From Sphaerisporangium sp040649355 (GTDB lineage: Bacteria > Actinomycetota > Actinomycetes > Streptosporangiales > Streptosporangiaceae), in assembly GCF_043197795.1 (NCBI RefSeq), contig NZ_JBICTU010000017.1, positions 139,900 through 203,899 of the forward strand: 64,000 bases of DNA. Direction: 5' to 3'. Made by a program: the position numbers and the translations under genes. A model generated the notes under the pieces. That model was given only the letters and a program-made list of their open reading frames with translations. It was not told where the DNA came from and ran no database searches. Of this stretch, positions 57,134 to 64,000 are shown one piece after another. How positions within the stretch are numbered: the first letter of the stretch is position 1; every line of letters begins with the position of its first letter.

Positions 57134-58435
57134 TCATGTCCTCTCACCGGCCCGGTCGTGCTTCCTCGCGCCGGGCCGCTCGTGTGCCTTCTCGCCGGGC
57201 CGCTCGCGCGTGCCGCTCTGCGCCCGCCCTCGCATGCCTTCCGCCTGCCGCTCGCGCGTGCCGCTCTGCGCCCGCCCCCGCATGCCTTGCGCCTGCCGCT
57301 CGCGGGGCCGGCTGCCGGGCCCCTCCCGTATGGCGGCGGACCGCCTGCGCGGGGCGGCCGGCCGCCCGGCCCTGGGGGCGGAACGTGTGCGCGCCGACTG
57401 CTCCCGGGTCTGGACGGGGCTCTGGCGCGTGCCGCGCGGATGCTCACCGTCGGCGTCGTCCTGGCCCCGGGCCGTCGAGGACGGTGAGGGGGAGGCGGGC
57501 GATGAGGCCGAAGGCGACGGCGCCTTGGGCGGCGAACTGGGGGGACTGGCCTTCGCCGCGGGAGGAGGCGGCGGCAGCATCGCGTCGCGGGGATCGCGCT
57601 GTGGCGCCCGTACGACCACCCCGACGACGTCGAGCGCAGTGAAGTCGACGAAGGGCCTGGCGTACGCCACCCGGGTCAGCTCCCCCGGCGTGGCCTCCAC
57701 GCGCTGGATCGTGCCCACCGGCAGGCCCGGCGCGTACGGCATGCCGCGTTGCGAGCCGAAGCTCACGATGCGGCGGCCGGCGGTCAGCGGCGCCGCCGAG
57801 TCGAGGAGCCGGAAGCGGATGAGCCGTCCCTCGGCGACCGGGCCGAGCCCCGTCACCAGGCCGATCTCGTTGCTCCCCTCGACCCGGGCCCCCGCCGAGG
57901 ACGCCGAGTCGGTGAGCAGGACGACGGTGGAGGTGCTCGGACTGGTGTGGACGACGCGGCCCACCAGGCCGTCACCGTTGAGAACGGTCATCTCGGACTT
58001 CACGCCGTCGCCGGTGCCCGCGTCGATCTCGACGGCGTCCTCGAACCCGGGAACGCCGCGCCTGGCGATCACCTGGGCCGCCACCACGCGGTAGCCGCCG
58101 AGACCGGAGAGCCCCAGCATGCGGTCCAGCTCGGCCGATCTGTGGCGGTCGAGGCTGTGAGCGGTCAGCTCATGGCGCAGCCGGGCGTTCTCCGCGCGCA
58201 GCAGCGTGATCTGGCGCTTGGAGTCGGAGGCGGAGGCGAAGGTGCCGAAGAAGTCGCCGACGGGCCGTACGACACCCGTGCCCGCCTCCTCGACCGCGCC
58301 GAACAGCGACGCCGCGACGGTGCGGACGGGCCCGAACAGGGAATCGTCGCGCTGCCGATGGTCGATGGTGATCAGGACGAGCGCCGCGGCCAGCAGCAGC
58401 CCAAGGACCAACCGCGCGCGGCGGGTATCCCTCAT
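57134..58435 (-). CDS. mreC: Cell shape protein MreC with unusual long C-terminal tail
   Basis: The protein has 433 residues. Residues 1-275 are a normal MreC: membrane helix LVLGLLLAAALVLITI, coiled coil SKRQITLLRAENARLRHEL, and beta domains (VVAAQVIARRGVPGFEDAVEIDAG in outline, GLVGRVVHTSPSTSTVVLLTD in outline). The remaining 158 residues are first Pro/Ser-rich and then strongly basic (Arg/Gly/Gln), with two perfect-length 16-residue repeats (RERQAQGMRGRAQSGT). MreC scaffolds PBP2/RodA outside the membrane, so this basic tail would be extracytoplasmic and could bind anionic wall polymers. Confidence 0.93.
   Translation of the reverse strand: MRDTRRARLVLGLLLAAALVLITIDHRQRDDSLFGPVRTVAASLFGAVEEAGTGVVRPVGDFFGTFASASDSKRQITLLRAENARLRHELTAHSLDRHRSAELDRMLGLSGLGGYRVVAAQVIARRGVPGFEDAVEIDAGTGDGVKSEMTVLNGDGLVGRVVHTSPSTSTVVLLTDSASSAGARVEGSNEIGLVTGLGPVAEGRLIRFRLLDSAAPLTAGRRIVSFGSQRGMPYAPGLPVGTIQRVEATPGELTRVAYARPFVDFTALDVVGVVVRAPQRDPRDAMLPPPPPAAKASPPSSPPKAPSPSASSPASPSPSSTARGQDDADGEHPRGTRQSPVQTREQSARTRSAPRAGRPAAPRRRSAAIREGPGSRPRERQAQGMRGRAQSGTRERQAEGMRGRAQSGTRERPGEKAHERPGARKHDRAGERT
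57201..57296. repeat. Two tandem 48-bp repeats in the mreC tail
   Basis: Units 57201-57248 and 57249-57296 differ at a few bases and encode two 16-residue basic repeats in frame. A third partial unit follows on the protein level (RERPGEKAHERPG). Confidence 0.8.
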
Positions 58436-58451
58436 CGGTGCCCCTGCTCCA

Positions 58452-59483
58452 TCAGTGTCTCGGCTCCGGCACCAGCACCTGCTGCAGGACCTCGAACTCC
58501 TCGACGCACTTGCCCGAGCCGAGCGCCACGGAGTCCAGGGCGTTCTCCACGAGGTGGATGGGCATGCCGGTCTCGTCGCGCAGGCGGTCGTCCATGCCCT
58601 TCAGGAGCGCGCCGCCGCCCGTGAGGGCCACGCCGCGGTCCATCAGGTCGCCCGAGAGCTCTGGAGGGCACTTGTCGAGCGTCGACTTCACCGCGTCCAC
58701 GATGGACTTGAGGGGCTCCTCGGTGGCCTTGCGGATCTCGTCGGCCGACACCACGATCGTCTTGGGCAGCCCGGTGACCAGGTCGCGGCCGCGGATCTCC
58801 GCGTGGCAGTCGTCGCCCATGGGGCACGCGGAGCCGATCGCGATCTTGATCTCCTCGGCGGTGCGCTCCCCGAGCATCAGGGAGTACTCCTTCTTCGCGA
58901 AGGCGATGATGGCCTGGTCGAGCTCGTCGCCGCCGACGCGGATCGACTGGCTCGTCACGATGCCGCCCATCGAGATGATCGCGACCTCGGTGGTGCCCCC
59001 TCCTATGTCGACCACCATGTTGCCGGTCGGCTCGTGGACGGGCAGCCGGGCGCCGATCGCGGCGGCCATCGGCTCCTCGATGATGTAGACCCGGCGGGCG
59101 CCCGCCTGGTAGCCCGCCTCCTTGACCGCGCGCTGCTCGACTCCGGTGATGCCACTCGGGACGGCCACGATGATGCGAGGCTTGGCGAAATGCCGCCGTT
59201 TGTGCACCCGCTGGATGAAATAGCGCAACATGCGCTCGGTCACGTCGAAGTCGGCGATCACGCCGTCCTTGAGCGGGCGTATCGCCACGATGTTGCCGGG
59301 CGTTCGGCCAATCATCCTCTTGGCCTCGATGCCCACTGCCACGATCTTGCCGGTGGTGGTGTTGATCGCGACCACCGACGGCTCGTTGAGCACGATGCCG
59401 CGCCCGCGCACGTACACCAACGTGTTGGCCGTGCCCAGGTCGACGGCCATGTCACGGCCGAGGAATGCCAGCTTGCTGCCCAT
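58452..59483 (-). CDS. mreB: Rod shape-determining protein MreB (actin homologue)
   Basis: The protein has 343 residues. The actin-fold phosphate loops are DLGTANTLVY near the start, VDIGGGTTEVAIISMGG, and the adenosine motif ALTGGGALLKGMD. The amphipathic N-terminus (SKLAFLGRDMAV) is present. In mycelial actinomycetes MreB mainly serves spore-wall synthesis and stress integrity. It heads the mreB-C-D-mrdA-rodA run (gap to mreC 16 bases). GAAGGAAGG lies 11 bases before the ATG, and a perfect 10-bp inverted repeat lies 38 bases upstream. Confidence 0.98.
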   Translation of the reverse strand: MGSKLAFLGRDMAVDLGTANTLVYVRGRGIVLNEPSVVAINTTTGKIVAVGIEAKRMIGRTPGNIVAIRPLKDGVIADFDVTERMLRYFIQRVHKRRHFAKPRIIVAVPSGITGVEQRAVKEAGYQAGARRVYIIEEPMAAAIGARLPVHEPTGNMVVDIGGGTTEVAIISMGGIVTSQSIRVGGDELDQAIIAFAKKEYSLMLGERTAEEIKIAIGSACPMGDDCHAEIRGRDLVTGLPKTIVVSADEIRKATEEPLKSIVDAVKSTLDKCPPELSGDLMDRGVALTGGGALLKGMDDRLRDETGMPIHLVENALDSVALGSGKCVEEFEVLQQVLVPEPRH

Positions 59484-59520
59484 GGGGAAGGAAACCTTCC
59501 TTCAGGTCGTTCGCGAGAGA

Positions 59521-59544
59521 TTACGATTCGCATTCGAATCGTAA
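59521..59544. promoter_or_regulatory. Perfect inverted repeat upstream of mreB
   Basis: TTACGATTCG (59521-59530) and CGAATCGTAA (59535-59544) are perfect inverted arms with a CATT centre, 38 bases before the mreB start. The arms are AT-rich for this genome. It may be an operator overlapping the promoter or a hairpin in the 5' leader. The 328-base mreB-ndk spacer 59484-59811 otherwise holds only the ndk terminator. Confidence 0.55.
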
Positions 59545-59731
59545 CGTGACGTACCCACTCGTGAGGGCAACGAGCCGTCCGGCTCAGAAAAAACTTGTCG
59601 CGGTTCCGGGACACCAAGGCCCCGACCTGCGCTTATACCCGTTCCAGCTCGCCGCGACCGTGGACACCCCCGGGTTCGGCCCCCGCTGCTCCCGCGCGCG
59701 TCGCCGACCGCGAAACCCCCGCGGACGCGTC

Positions 59732-59762
59732 AGGCCCCGGCGCGTGTCACGCGCCGGGGCCT
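59732..59762 (-). terminator. Terminator hairpin of ndk
   Basis: AGGCCCCGGCGCG (59732-59744) pairs perfectly with CGCGCCGGGGCCT (59750-59762) around TGTCA. It lies 50 bases past the ndk stop and makes mreB a separate transcription unit. Confidence 0.85.
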
Positions 59763-59811
59763 TCAGGTCGGGGTCTCCCGCTCAACGCCGGCCGGGCTGA
59801 CCGGCCTACGC

Positions 59812-60222
59812 TCAGAAACGGTCGGGGAAGAAAATCTTGACCTCGCGAGCCGCGGACTCGGGTGAGTCGGACCCGTGGACGATGTTCTCGCCGATCTCCA
59901 GGGCGTGGTCGCCGCGGATCGTGCCGGGGGCCGACTTCACCGGGTCGGTGGCGCCCGCGAGGGCGCGGAAGGCCTCGACGGCGCGCGGGCCCTCAAGAAC
60001 CATGGCCACCAGCGGACCGGAGGTGATGAACTCGACGAGCTCACCGAAGAAAGGCTTCTCGGCGTGCTCGGCGTAGTGCGCCTTGGCGGTCTCGGCGTCC
60101 AGCGTGCGGAGGTCCATGGCTATGACCTTGAGGCCCTTGCGCTCCACGCGGGCGATCACGTCACCGATGAGGCCACGGCGGACACCGTCGGGCTTGATCA
60201 GGACAAGCGTGCGCTCGGACAC
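59812..60222 (-). CDS. ndk: Nucleoside diphosphate kinase
   Basis: The protein has 136 residues. Motifs are RTLVLIKPDGVRRGLIG, GLKVIAMDLRTL, FFGELVEFITSGPLVAMVLEG in outline, and the phosphohistidine site NIVHGSDSPESA. It equilibrates nucleoside di- and triphosphates with ATP. The GTG at 60222 is preceded by AAGGAG at 6 bases. Longer open frames through this gene on the same strand belong to non-coding extensions. Confidence 0.98.
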   Translation of the reverse strand: MSERTLVLIKPDGVRRGLIGDVIARVERKGLKVIAMDLRTLDAETAKAHYAEHAEKPFFGELVEFITSGPLVAMVLEGPRAVEAFRALAGATDPVKSAPGTIRGDHALEIGENIVHGSDSPESAAREVKIFFPDRF

Positions 60223-60293
60223 GAGTATCTCCTTCAGTGTGATCGCCGGCCGCCGCGCGCGACGGCCGGCAAGAGGGGAAGCGTGTGCGCAGC

Positions 60294-61973
60294 TTACCGG
60301 GCGGCGGGCCCCTGGCCGTCCTCGCCGGTGGTGGCCTCGGGAGACCGAGCCGGCGGCGGAACGACAGGAATCATGGCGGTTCCAGGATCTCCGGTGTCGC
60401 CGGGGTCTCCGGGATCTCCAGGGGGCGGGGCTCCGGGGTCTCCGGGAGACCGTTCGCCTCCCGCCTTCCTCGTCGTCGTCTCCCCGGTCGTCGTCCCCCT
60501 CGGAGCGATCCTTTCGCCGAGCGGGGAGGGCGTGGTGAGGAGCGCGCCGGACGAGGCCGGGCTCTCCTCGGGGGAACGGCGGGCCAGCACGGCGCCCGCC
60601 GCCAGCACGACGACGACGGCGAAGCCGGCGACGAGCGCCCAGATGTGCAGGGCACCCACGAAACCGTCGACCATGGCCTGCGACGTGACCCTCCCGGACG
60701 AGCTGACCGCGCGCAGCCGGTCGACCTGGATCCCCGTGCCGAGCAGGAAGCCGCTGAGGACGGCCGGGAAGCACAGGGACAGCCCGAACAGCGCCGCCCG
60801 GAGCCCCGCCCCTCTCAGGGCCGAGGTGACCGCGACGGCGGCGCCCGCCGTCAGAAGCGTGAACGGCAGGACCAGAGGCAGCCCCGAGGGCGCGGGAACG
60901 AACAGGCGCACCGCGCACAGCCCCACGACCATGGTCACCAGCCCGCCGCCGACGAGCCTCGGCACCAGCGCCTCGCTCATCCGGCCGGTCACGAGCGCGG
61001 CGGCGAACGCGATCACGGCGGCGAGCCCGAATGGGGCCCACATGCCCGACAGACCGGGACCTCCAAGGCCTCCCAGCTCGACGTAGGTCACCTGGGCGGC
61101 GGTCGGAAGGACCACCAGACCGACGGCGACCATCACGAACGCGAGCGCGCGGCCACCCGGCCCCTCGATGCGGCCCGCGCACGACATGGCCAGCAACATC
61201 ACCAGCGCCAGCCCGGCCGCGGCGACGATCAGCCCTGACGGCCAGTTGAACGTGGTGCCGAAGGCCAGGACGGCGATACCGACGGACGGGCCCGCGGCGA
61301 GCACCAGGTGACCTCGCGCCGTCTCCGCGGCACGCGCGTCGGCGGTCTCGCCGGTCAGGCGCGAGAGCACGAAGTAGACGGCCGCGAGCGCGAGCGCCAG
61401 GCCGGTCAGCAGGGGATACGGCTGGAGCGTCACCCGCCAGGACGTCACGTCGTCGAGCGGCCAGAGAGCCAGCGCCTGGGCGCCCAGCAGGCTGACGGCC
61501 AGCGCTCCTGCCCAGACGGGCACGAGGACGCCCCGGGCCGCGCCAGGACGCTCCCAGCTCGCGGCGAAGGTCGCCGGGACGAGCATGCCCGCGCCGACGC
61601 CGTGCAGGACGCGCAGCGCGCCGACGCCGAACGTCGAGCCGGCGAAGCCCCCGGCCACATCGGCCGCGGCGAGCAGCGCCAGCCCCGCCACGAGGATCGG
61701 CGCCGCCTGGAACCGTCTCAGCACTGCCCCGGCGAGCGGGACGGTGCACAGCATGACGGGCAGCGCGAGCCCATGGGCCCTCAGGATCCCGACGCCGGCG
61801 AGCTCTGGAGGAAGCAGGGCGGAGACGACGGAAATGGTGTTGGGGATCGTCACGATCGCCAGCGGAAGGGCGACCGCGGTGAGAAGCCCGACTATCACGT
61901 CGAGCACGAGCGGTAGACGGTTGACCCGGCCAAGACTCCTGAAGCCCGCGGCCTGGATTGGGGGGACGGCCAT
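60294..61973 (-). CDS. MFS-type transporter with disordered C-terminal tail
   Basis: From the ATG at 61973 the protein has 559 residues and about 14 hydrophobic segments, with an MFS-like start (LPLVLDVIVGLLTAVALPLAIVTIPNTI in outline, helix with LRVLHGVGAGMLVPATFAASW in the loop 4-5 position). The last 90 residues are polar and include GDPGDPGDTGDPG collagen-like repeats. The classic D-R-x-G-R-R loop is not evident, so it may be a degenerate or specialised MFS branch. It sits between DUF4233 and ndk, where most actinobacteria have no gene. Confidence 0.75.
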   Translation of the reverse strand: MAVPPIQAAGFRSLGRVNRLPLVLDVIVGLLTAVALPLAIVTIPNTISVVSALLPPELAGVGILRAHGLALPVMLCTVPLAGAVLRRFQAAPILVAGLALLAAADVAGGFAGSTFGVGALRVLHGVGAGMLVPATFAASWERPGAARGVLVPVWAGALAVSLLGAQALALWPLDDVTSWRVTLQPYPLLTGLALALAAVYFVLSRLTGETADARAAETARGHLVLAAGPSVGIAVLAFGTTFNWPSGLIVAAAGLALVMLLAMSCAGRIEGPGGRALAFVMVAVGLVVLPTAAQVTYVELGGLGGPGLSGMWAPFGLAAVIAFAAALVTGRMSEALVPRLVGGGLVTMVVGLCAVRLFVPAPSGLPLVLPFTLLTAGAAVAVTSALRGAGLRAALFGLSLCFPAVLSGFLLGTGIQVDRLRAVSSSGRVTSQAMVDGFVGALHIWALVAGFAVVVVLAAGAVLARRSPEESPASSGALLTTPSPLGERIAPRGTTTGETTTRKAGGERSPGDPGAPPPGDPGDPGDTGDPGTAMIPVVPPPARSPEATTGEDGQGPAAR

Positions 61974-61990
61974 ACTGGCCGACTTTAGCG

Positions 61991-62332
61991 TTAAGTCACG
62001 CCCTCGACACGGCGAGCGACAAATATCGCCGTCACCCACAGGGCGGCGAAGATGACGCCAAGGAAGAACATCATCGATACGAGAAACCCGGTGGCGATGG
62101 CCAGGACCTGCACCGCACTGCCCGCGATGTACGCGGACGGCCGCTTGAGGACGCCCGCCACGACCACGCATGCCAGCGCGAGCCCTATGCACACGGGAAC
62201 CGCGACACCGGGCGCCACGCCGTTCACCACGATGGCCACGGGGGTGACCAGGGCCAGCACGATGGCCTCCATGCCGAGCACGCTGGCGCACAGACGCCGC
62301 ATCCCCGGAGTGACAGTGATGTTCACGCCCAC
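61991..62332 (-). CDS. DUF4233 membrane protein
   Basis: The protein has 113 residues with four hydrophobic segments: MEAIVLALVTPVAIVVNGVAP in outline, PVCIGLALACVVVAGVL, GSAVQVLAIATGFLVSMMFF and LGVIFAALWVTAIFVA. The GMRRLCASVLGMEAIVLAL start is the family signature. DUF4233 genes follow folC in nearly all actinobacteria (as Rv2446c does in M. tuberculosis). The function is unknown. Confidence 0.9.
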   Translation of the reverse strand: MGVNITVTPGMRRLCASVLGMEAIVLALVTPVAIVVNGVAPGVAVPVCIGLALACVVVAGVLKRPSAYIAGSAVQVLAIATGFLVSMMFFLGVIFAALWVTAIFVARRVEGVT

Positions 62333-62408
62333 CCTCCTATGACCCCGCCGCCGGCACCCGATCCCCTGTGGAGGGCGGCGGTGTGGGGGCTCCCGGCCTG
62401 GGCGGCCG

Positions 62409-63731
62409 TCATCGGCCTCTCCCCGCCTTGAGGAGCGTGCGAGCGTCGCCGACGGTGACGACCGAGCCGGTGATCAGGACTCCCGCGCCGGCGAACTCGC
62501 CGGTCTCCTCGGCCAGGCCGATGGCGATGTCGATGGCGTCGTCGATGCGCGCCACCTCGTGCACACGCTCGCTGCCGAAGATGTCCTCGGCCAGCCTCGC
62601 CAGCTCCTCGGGATCCATGGAGCGCGGTGAGGAGTTGCGGGTGACGACGATCTCCTCCACGACCGGCTCCAGGAGCTCCAGCACGCCGCTGACGTCCTTG
62701 TCGGCCATGACCGCGACCACGGCGACGAGCCTGCTGAACCCGAAGGACTCCTCCAGGGCTTGGACGACCACTTCCATCGCACCCGGGTTGTGCGCGGCGT
62801 CCACGACCACGGTCGGGCCGCGCCGAATGACCTCCAGCCGCCCCGGTGAGCTCACCTGCGCGAACGCCCGCCGTACGAGATCGGCGTCGAGCGGGTCGTC
62901 GCCCCCGGTGAGCGCCTCGACGGCGGCCAGCGCGCAGGCGGCGTTACCCGCCTGGTGCTCTCCGAAGAGCGGGAGGAAGACCTCGTCGTAGACGCCCTTG
63001 AGACCCTGGAGCCGGAGCAGCTGGCCGCCCATGGCGATCTCCCTGTGGGCGACGCCGAACTCCAGCCCCTCGCGGGCGACGGTGGCCCCCGTCTCGGCGG
63101 CACGCCGCATCAGGACCTCGGCCGCCGCGAGAGGCTGCTGTGCCAGGACGGCCGTCGCGCCCGGCTTGATGATGCCTGCCTTCTCGCGGGCGATCGCCTC
63201 GATGTCGGGCCCGAGGTAGCCCACGTGGTCGAGGGAGATGGGGGTGACCACGGAGATGGCGCCGTCGGCGACGTTCGTCGAGTCCCAGGTGCCTCCCATG
63301 CCGACCTCGATGACCGCGACGTCGACGGGCGCGTCCGCGAAGGCGGCGTAGGCCATGGCGGTGAGCGTCTCGAAGAACGAGAGCCTGCCCTGCTGCTGGT
63401 CGACGAGCTCAAGATAGGGATGGACGTCTTCGTAGACCTCGGCGAAGCGGTCTTCGCTGAGCGGCTCGCCGTCGAGGGAGATGCGCTCGCGCATGGAGGT
63501 GAGGTGCGGGCTGGTGAACCGGCCGACGCGGAGGTTGCGCTCACGAAGCAGAGAATCGATCATGCGGGCAGTGCTCGACTTGCCGTTGGTGCCGGTGATG
63601 TGGACAACCGGATAGGCCCGCTGGGGCTGGCCCAGCAGATCCATCAGGACGTTGATCCGGTCCAGGGTGGGATCGATGTCCCACTCCACGCCTCGCTGCA
63701 AGATCGCCTTTTCGACCGCCTGATATTCCAC
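62409..63731 (-). CDS. folC: Bifunctional folylpolyglutamate synthase/dihydrofolate synthase
   Basis: The protein has 440 residues: P-loop HITGTNGKSSTARM, RFTSPHLTSMRERI, FETLTAMAYAAF, the Mg-binding EVGMGGTWDSTNV, SLDHVGYLG, EKAGIIKPG, and the C-terminal domain with VVDAAHNPGAM. It adds glutamate to dihydropteroate and folates. The usual upstream valS is not adjacent. Instead, the end of an rRNA operon lies 185 bases upstream on the same strand. The start is GTG at 63731. Confidence 0.97.
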   Translation of the reverse strand: MEYQAVEKAILQRGVEWDIDPTLDRINVLMDLLGQPQRAYPVVHITGTNGKSSTARMIDSLLRERNLRVGRFTSPHLTSMRERISLDGEPLSEDRFAEVYEDVHPYLELVDQQQGRLSFFETLTAMAYAAFADAPVDVAVIEVGMGGTWDSTNVADGAISVVTPISLDHVGYLGPDIEAIAREKAGIIKPGATAVLAQQPLAAAEVLMRRAAETGATVAREGLEFGVAHREIAMGGQLLRLQGLKGVYDEVFLPLFGEHQAGNAACALAAVEALTGGDDPLDADLVRRAFAQVSSPGRLEVIRRGPTVVVDAAHNPGAMEVVVQALEESFGFSRLVAVVAVMADKDVSGVLELLEPVVEEIVVTRNSSPRSMDPEELARLAEDIFGSERVHEVARIDDAIDIAIGLAEETGEFAGAGVLITGSVVTVGDARTLLKAGRGR

Positions 63732-63869
63732 ACCTGAAGCCTACTTACCGCGCCGCGCGGTCCATGCCACGCCTGTGACCTCTGTGGACAACCCTCGGCC
63801 GGCACGAACAGTCATCGCCACGAAAGGGCCATCGCTTCGACGCGTACGAGGAAAAGACCCCATAACGCA

Positions 63870-63900
63870 GGGAAGCCACCCACAATGTGGATGGCTTCCC
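63870..63900 (-). terminator. rRNA operon terminator
   Basis: GGGAAGCCACCCAC (63870-63883) pairs with GTGGATGGCTTCCC (63887-63900) with one C-A mismatch and an AAT loop. It is followed on the minus strand by a pyrimidine-rich tract including TCTTTTCC. It is 16 bases past the 5S 3' end. Confidence 0.85.
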
Positions 63901-63915
63901 TACCAATCAAATATT

Positions 63916-64000
63916 TGTCCGGCGGTGTCCTACTCTCCCACACCGTCCCCGGTGCAGTACCATCGGCGCTGGAAAGCTTAACTTCCGGGTTCGGAATGTA
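63916..64000 (-). rRNA. rrf: 5S ribosomal RNA, partial (3' part)
   Basis: The reverse complement reads TACATTCCGAACCCGGAAGT, then AAGCTTTCCAGCGCCGATGG, TACTGC, and ends GGGAGAGTAGGACACCGCCG plus GACA, the standard actinobacterial 5S 3' two-thirds. The 5' part, and presumably 23S and 16S, lie beyond the window edge. The rrn operon is therefore transcribed towards folC. Confidence 0.97.

Noticed and set aside
59812..61749. Very long minus-strand frame whose C-terminus is Ndk
   Set aside because: Only the last 136 codons are Ndk. The upstream part is a shadow of the MFS-like gene in another frame, and a good GTG start with ribosome-binding site lies at 60222.

Overview
The window comes from a high-GC filamentous actinomycete. 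The mreB-mreC-mreD-PBP2-rodA elongasome cluster, the ndk/folC and rne-rplU-rpmA-obgE-proBA neighbourhoods, GuaB1, DUF3073, DUF4192, DUF4233 and an actinobacterial LigB all point that way. Gene style, with many GTG/TTG starts and Ala/Pro/Ser-rich tails, suggests a relative of the Streptosporangiaceae, but that family assignment is an inference. No prophage, CRISPR array, complete insertion sequence or biosynthetic gene cluster was seen.

Bases 1-19,300 are mixed chromosomal genes: a 5'-truncated family III CoA-transferase/racemase, a GyrI-like effector-binding protein, guaB1 (GMP reductase type), a YflT-domain protein with a very long disordered tail, an FKBP isomerase, ATP-dependent DNA ligase LigB, an RlpA-like cell-wall protein behind a Crp-type palindrome, DUF1707/DUF4870, DUF4192, EI24 and Maf proteins, a PTH2-type peptidyl-tRNA hydrolase, a divergent MFS/GlxA regulator pair and a propionyl-CoA synthetase-like enzyme.

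Bases 19,400-36,800 are punctuated by three identical, co-directional tRNA-Ala(GGC) genes, each with its own terminator hairpin. Between them lie accessory-looking genes: a calerythrin-like EF-hand protein, a VWA lipoprotein, an SBP56/methanethiol oxidase-like protein with a membrane partner, an SDR behind a TetR-type operator, a methyltransferase, a GNAT-like protein, a secreted expansin-CBM2 protein, a UTRA-only regulator, a CynX-type MFS exporter behind a palindrome, DUF3073, an ArsR regulator translationally coupled to a SulP transporter that has lost most of its middle, an SRPBCC protein, a two-gene membrane pair, a DUF11-like secreted protein, an alditol oxidase and a DUF1877-like protein.

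Bases 37,000-42,600 hold nadD, rsfS and a histidine phosphatase as one minus-strand group, then an M48 peptidase, a membrane-anchored Ser/Thr kinase and a small membrane protein. From 42,552 to the end everything is on the minus strand and is housekeeping. In transcription order it reads 5S rRNA (end of an rrn operon), folC, DUF4233, an MFS-like transporter, ndk, mreB, mreC, mreD, mrdA (PBP2), rodA, two radical-SAM-family proteins, rne, rplU, rpmA, obgE, proB and proA. The mre/mrd genes are packed with 3-16 bp gaps or 4-bp overlaps and would act together in lateral wall or spore wall synthesis. proB and proA overlap and give the first two steps of proline synthesis.

The most notable observations are the triple tRNA-Ala set, the SulP deletion pseudogene, several clean palindromic operators (Crp-, TetR- and FadR/GntR-like, a GCAATTGC pair, and a hairpin before mreB), in-frame DNA repeats that extend MreC and the kinase linker, and an IS200/IS605-like hairpin. 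I found no convincing new multi-gene defence or biosynthetic system.
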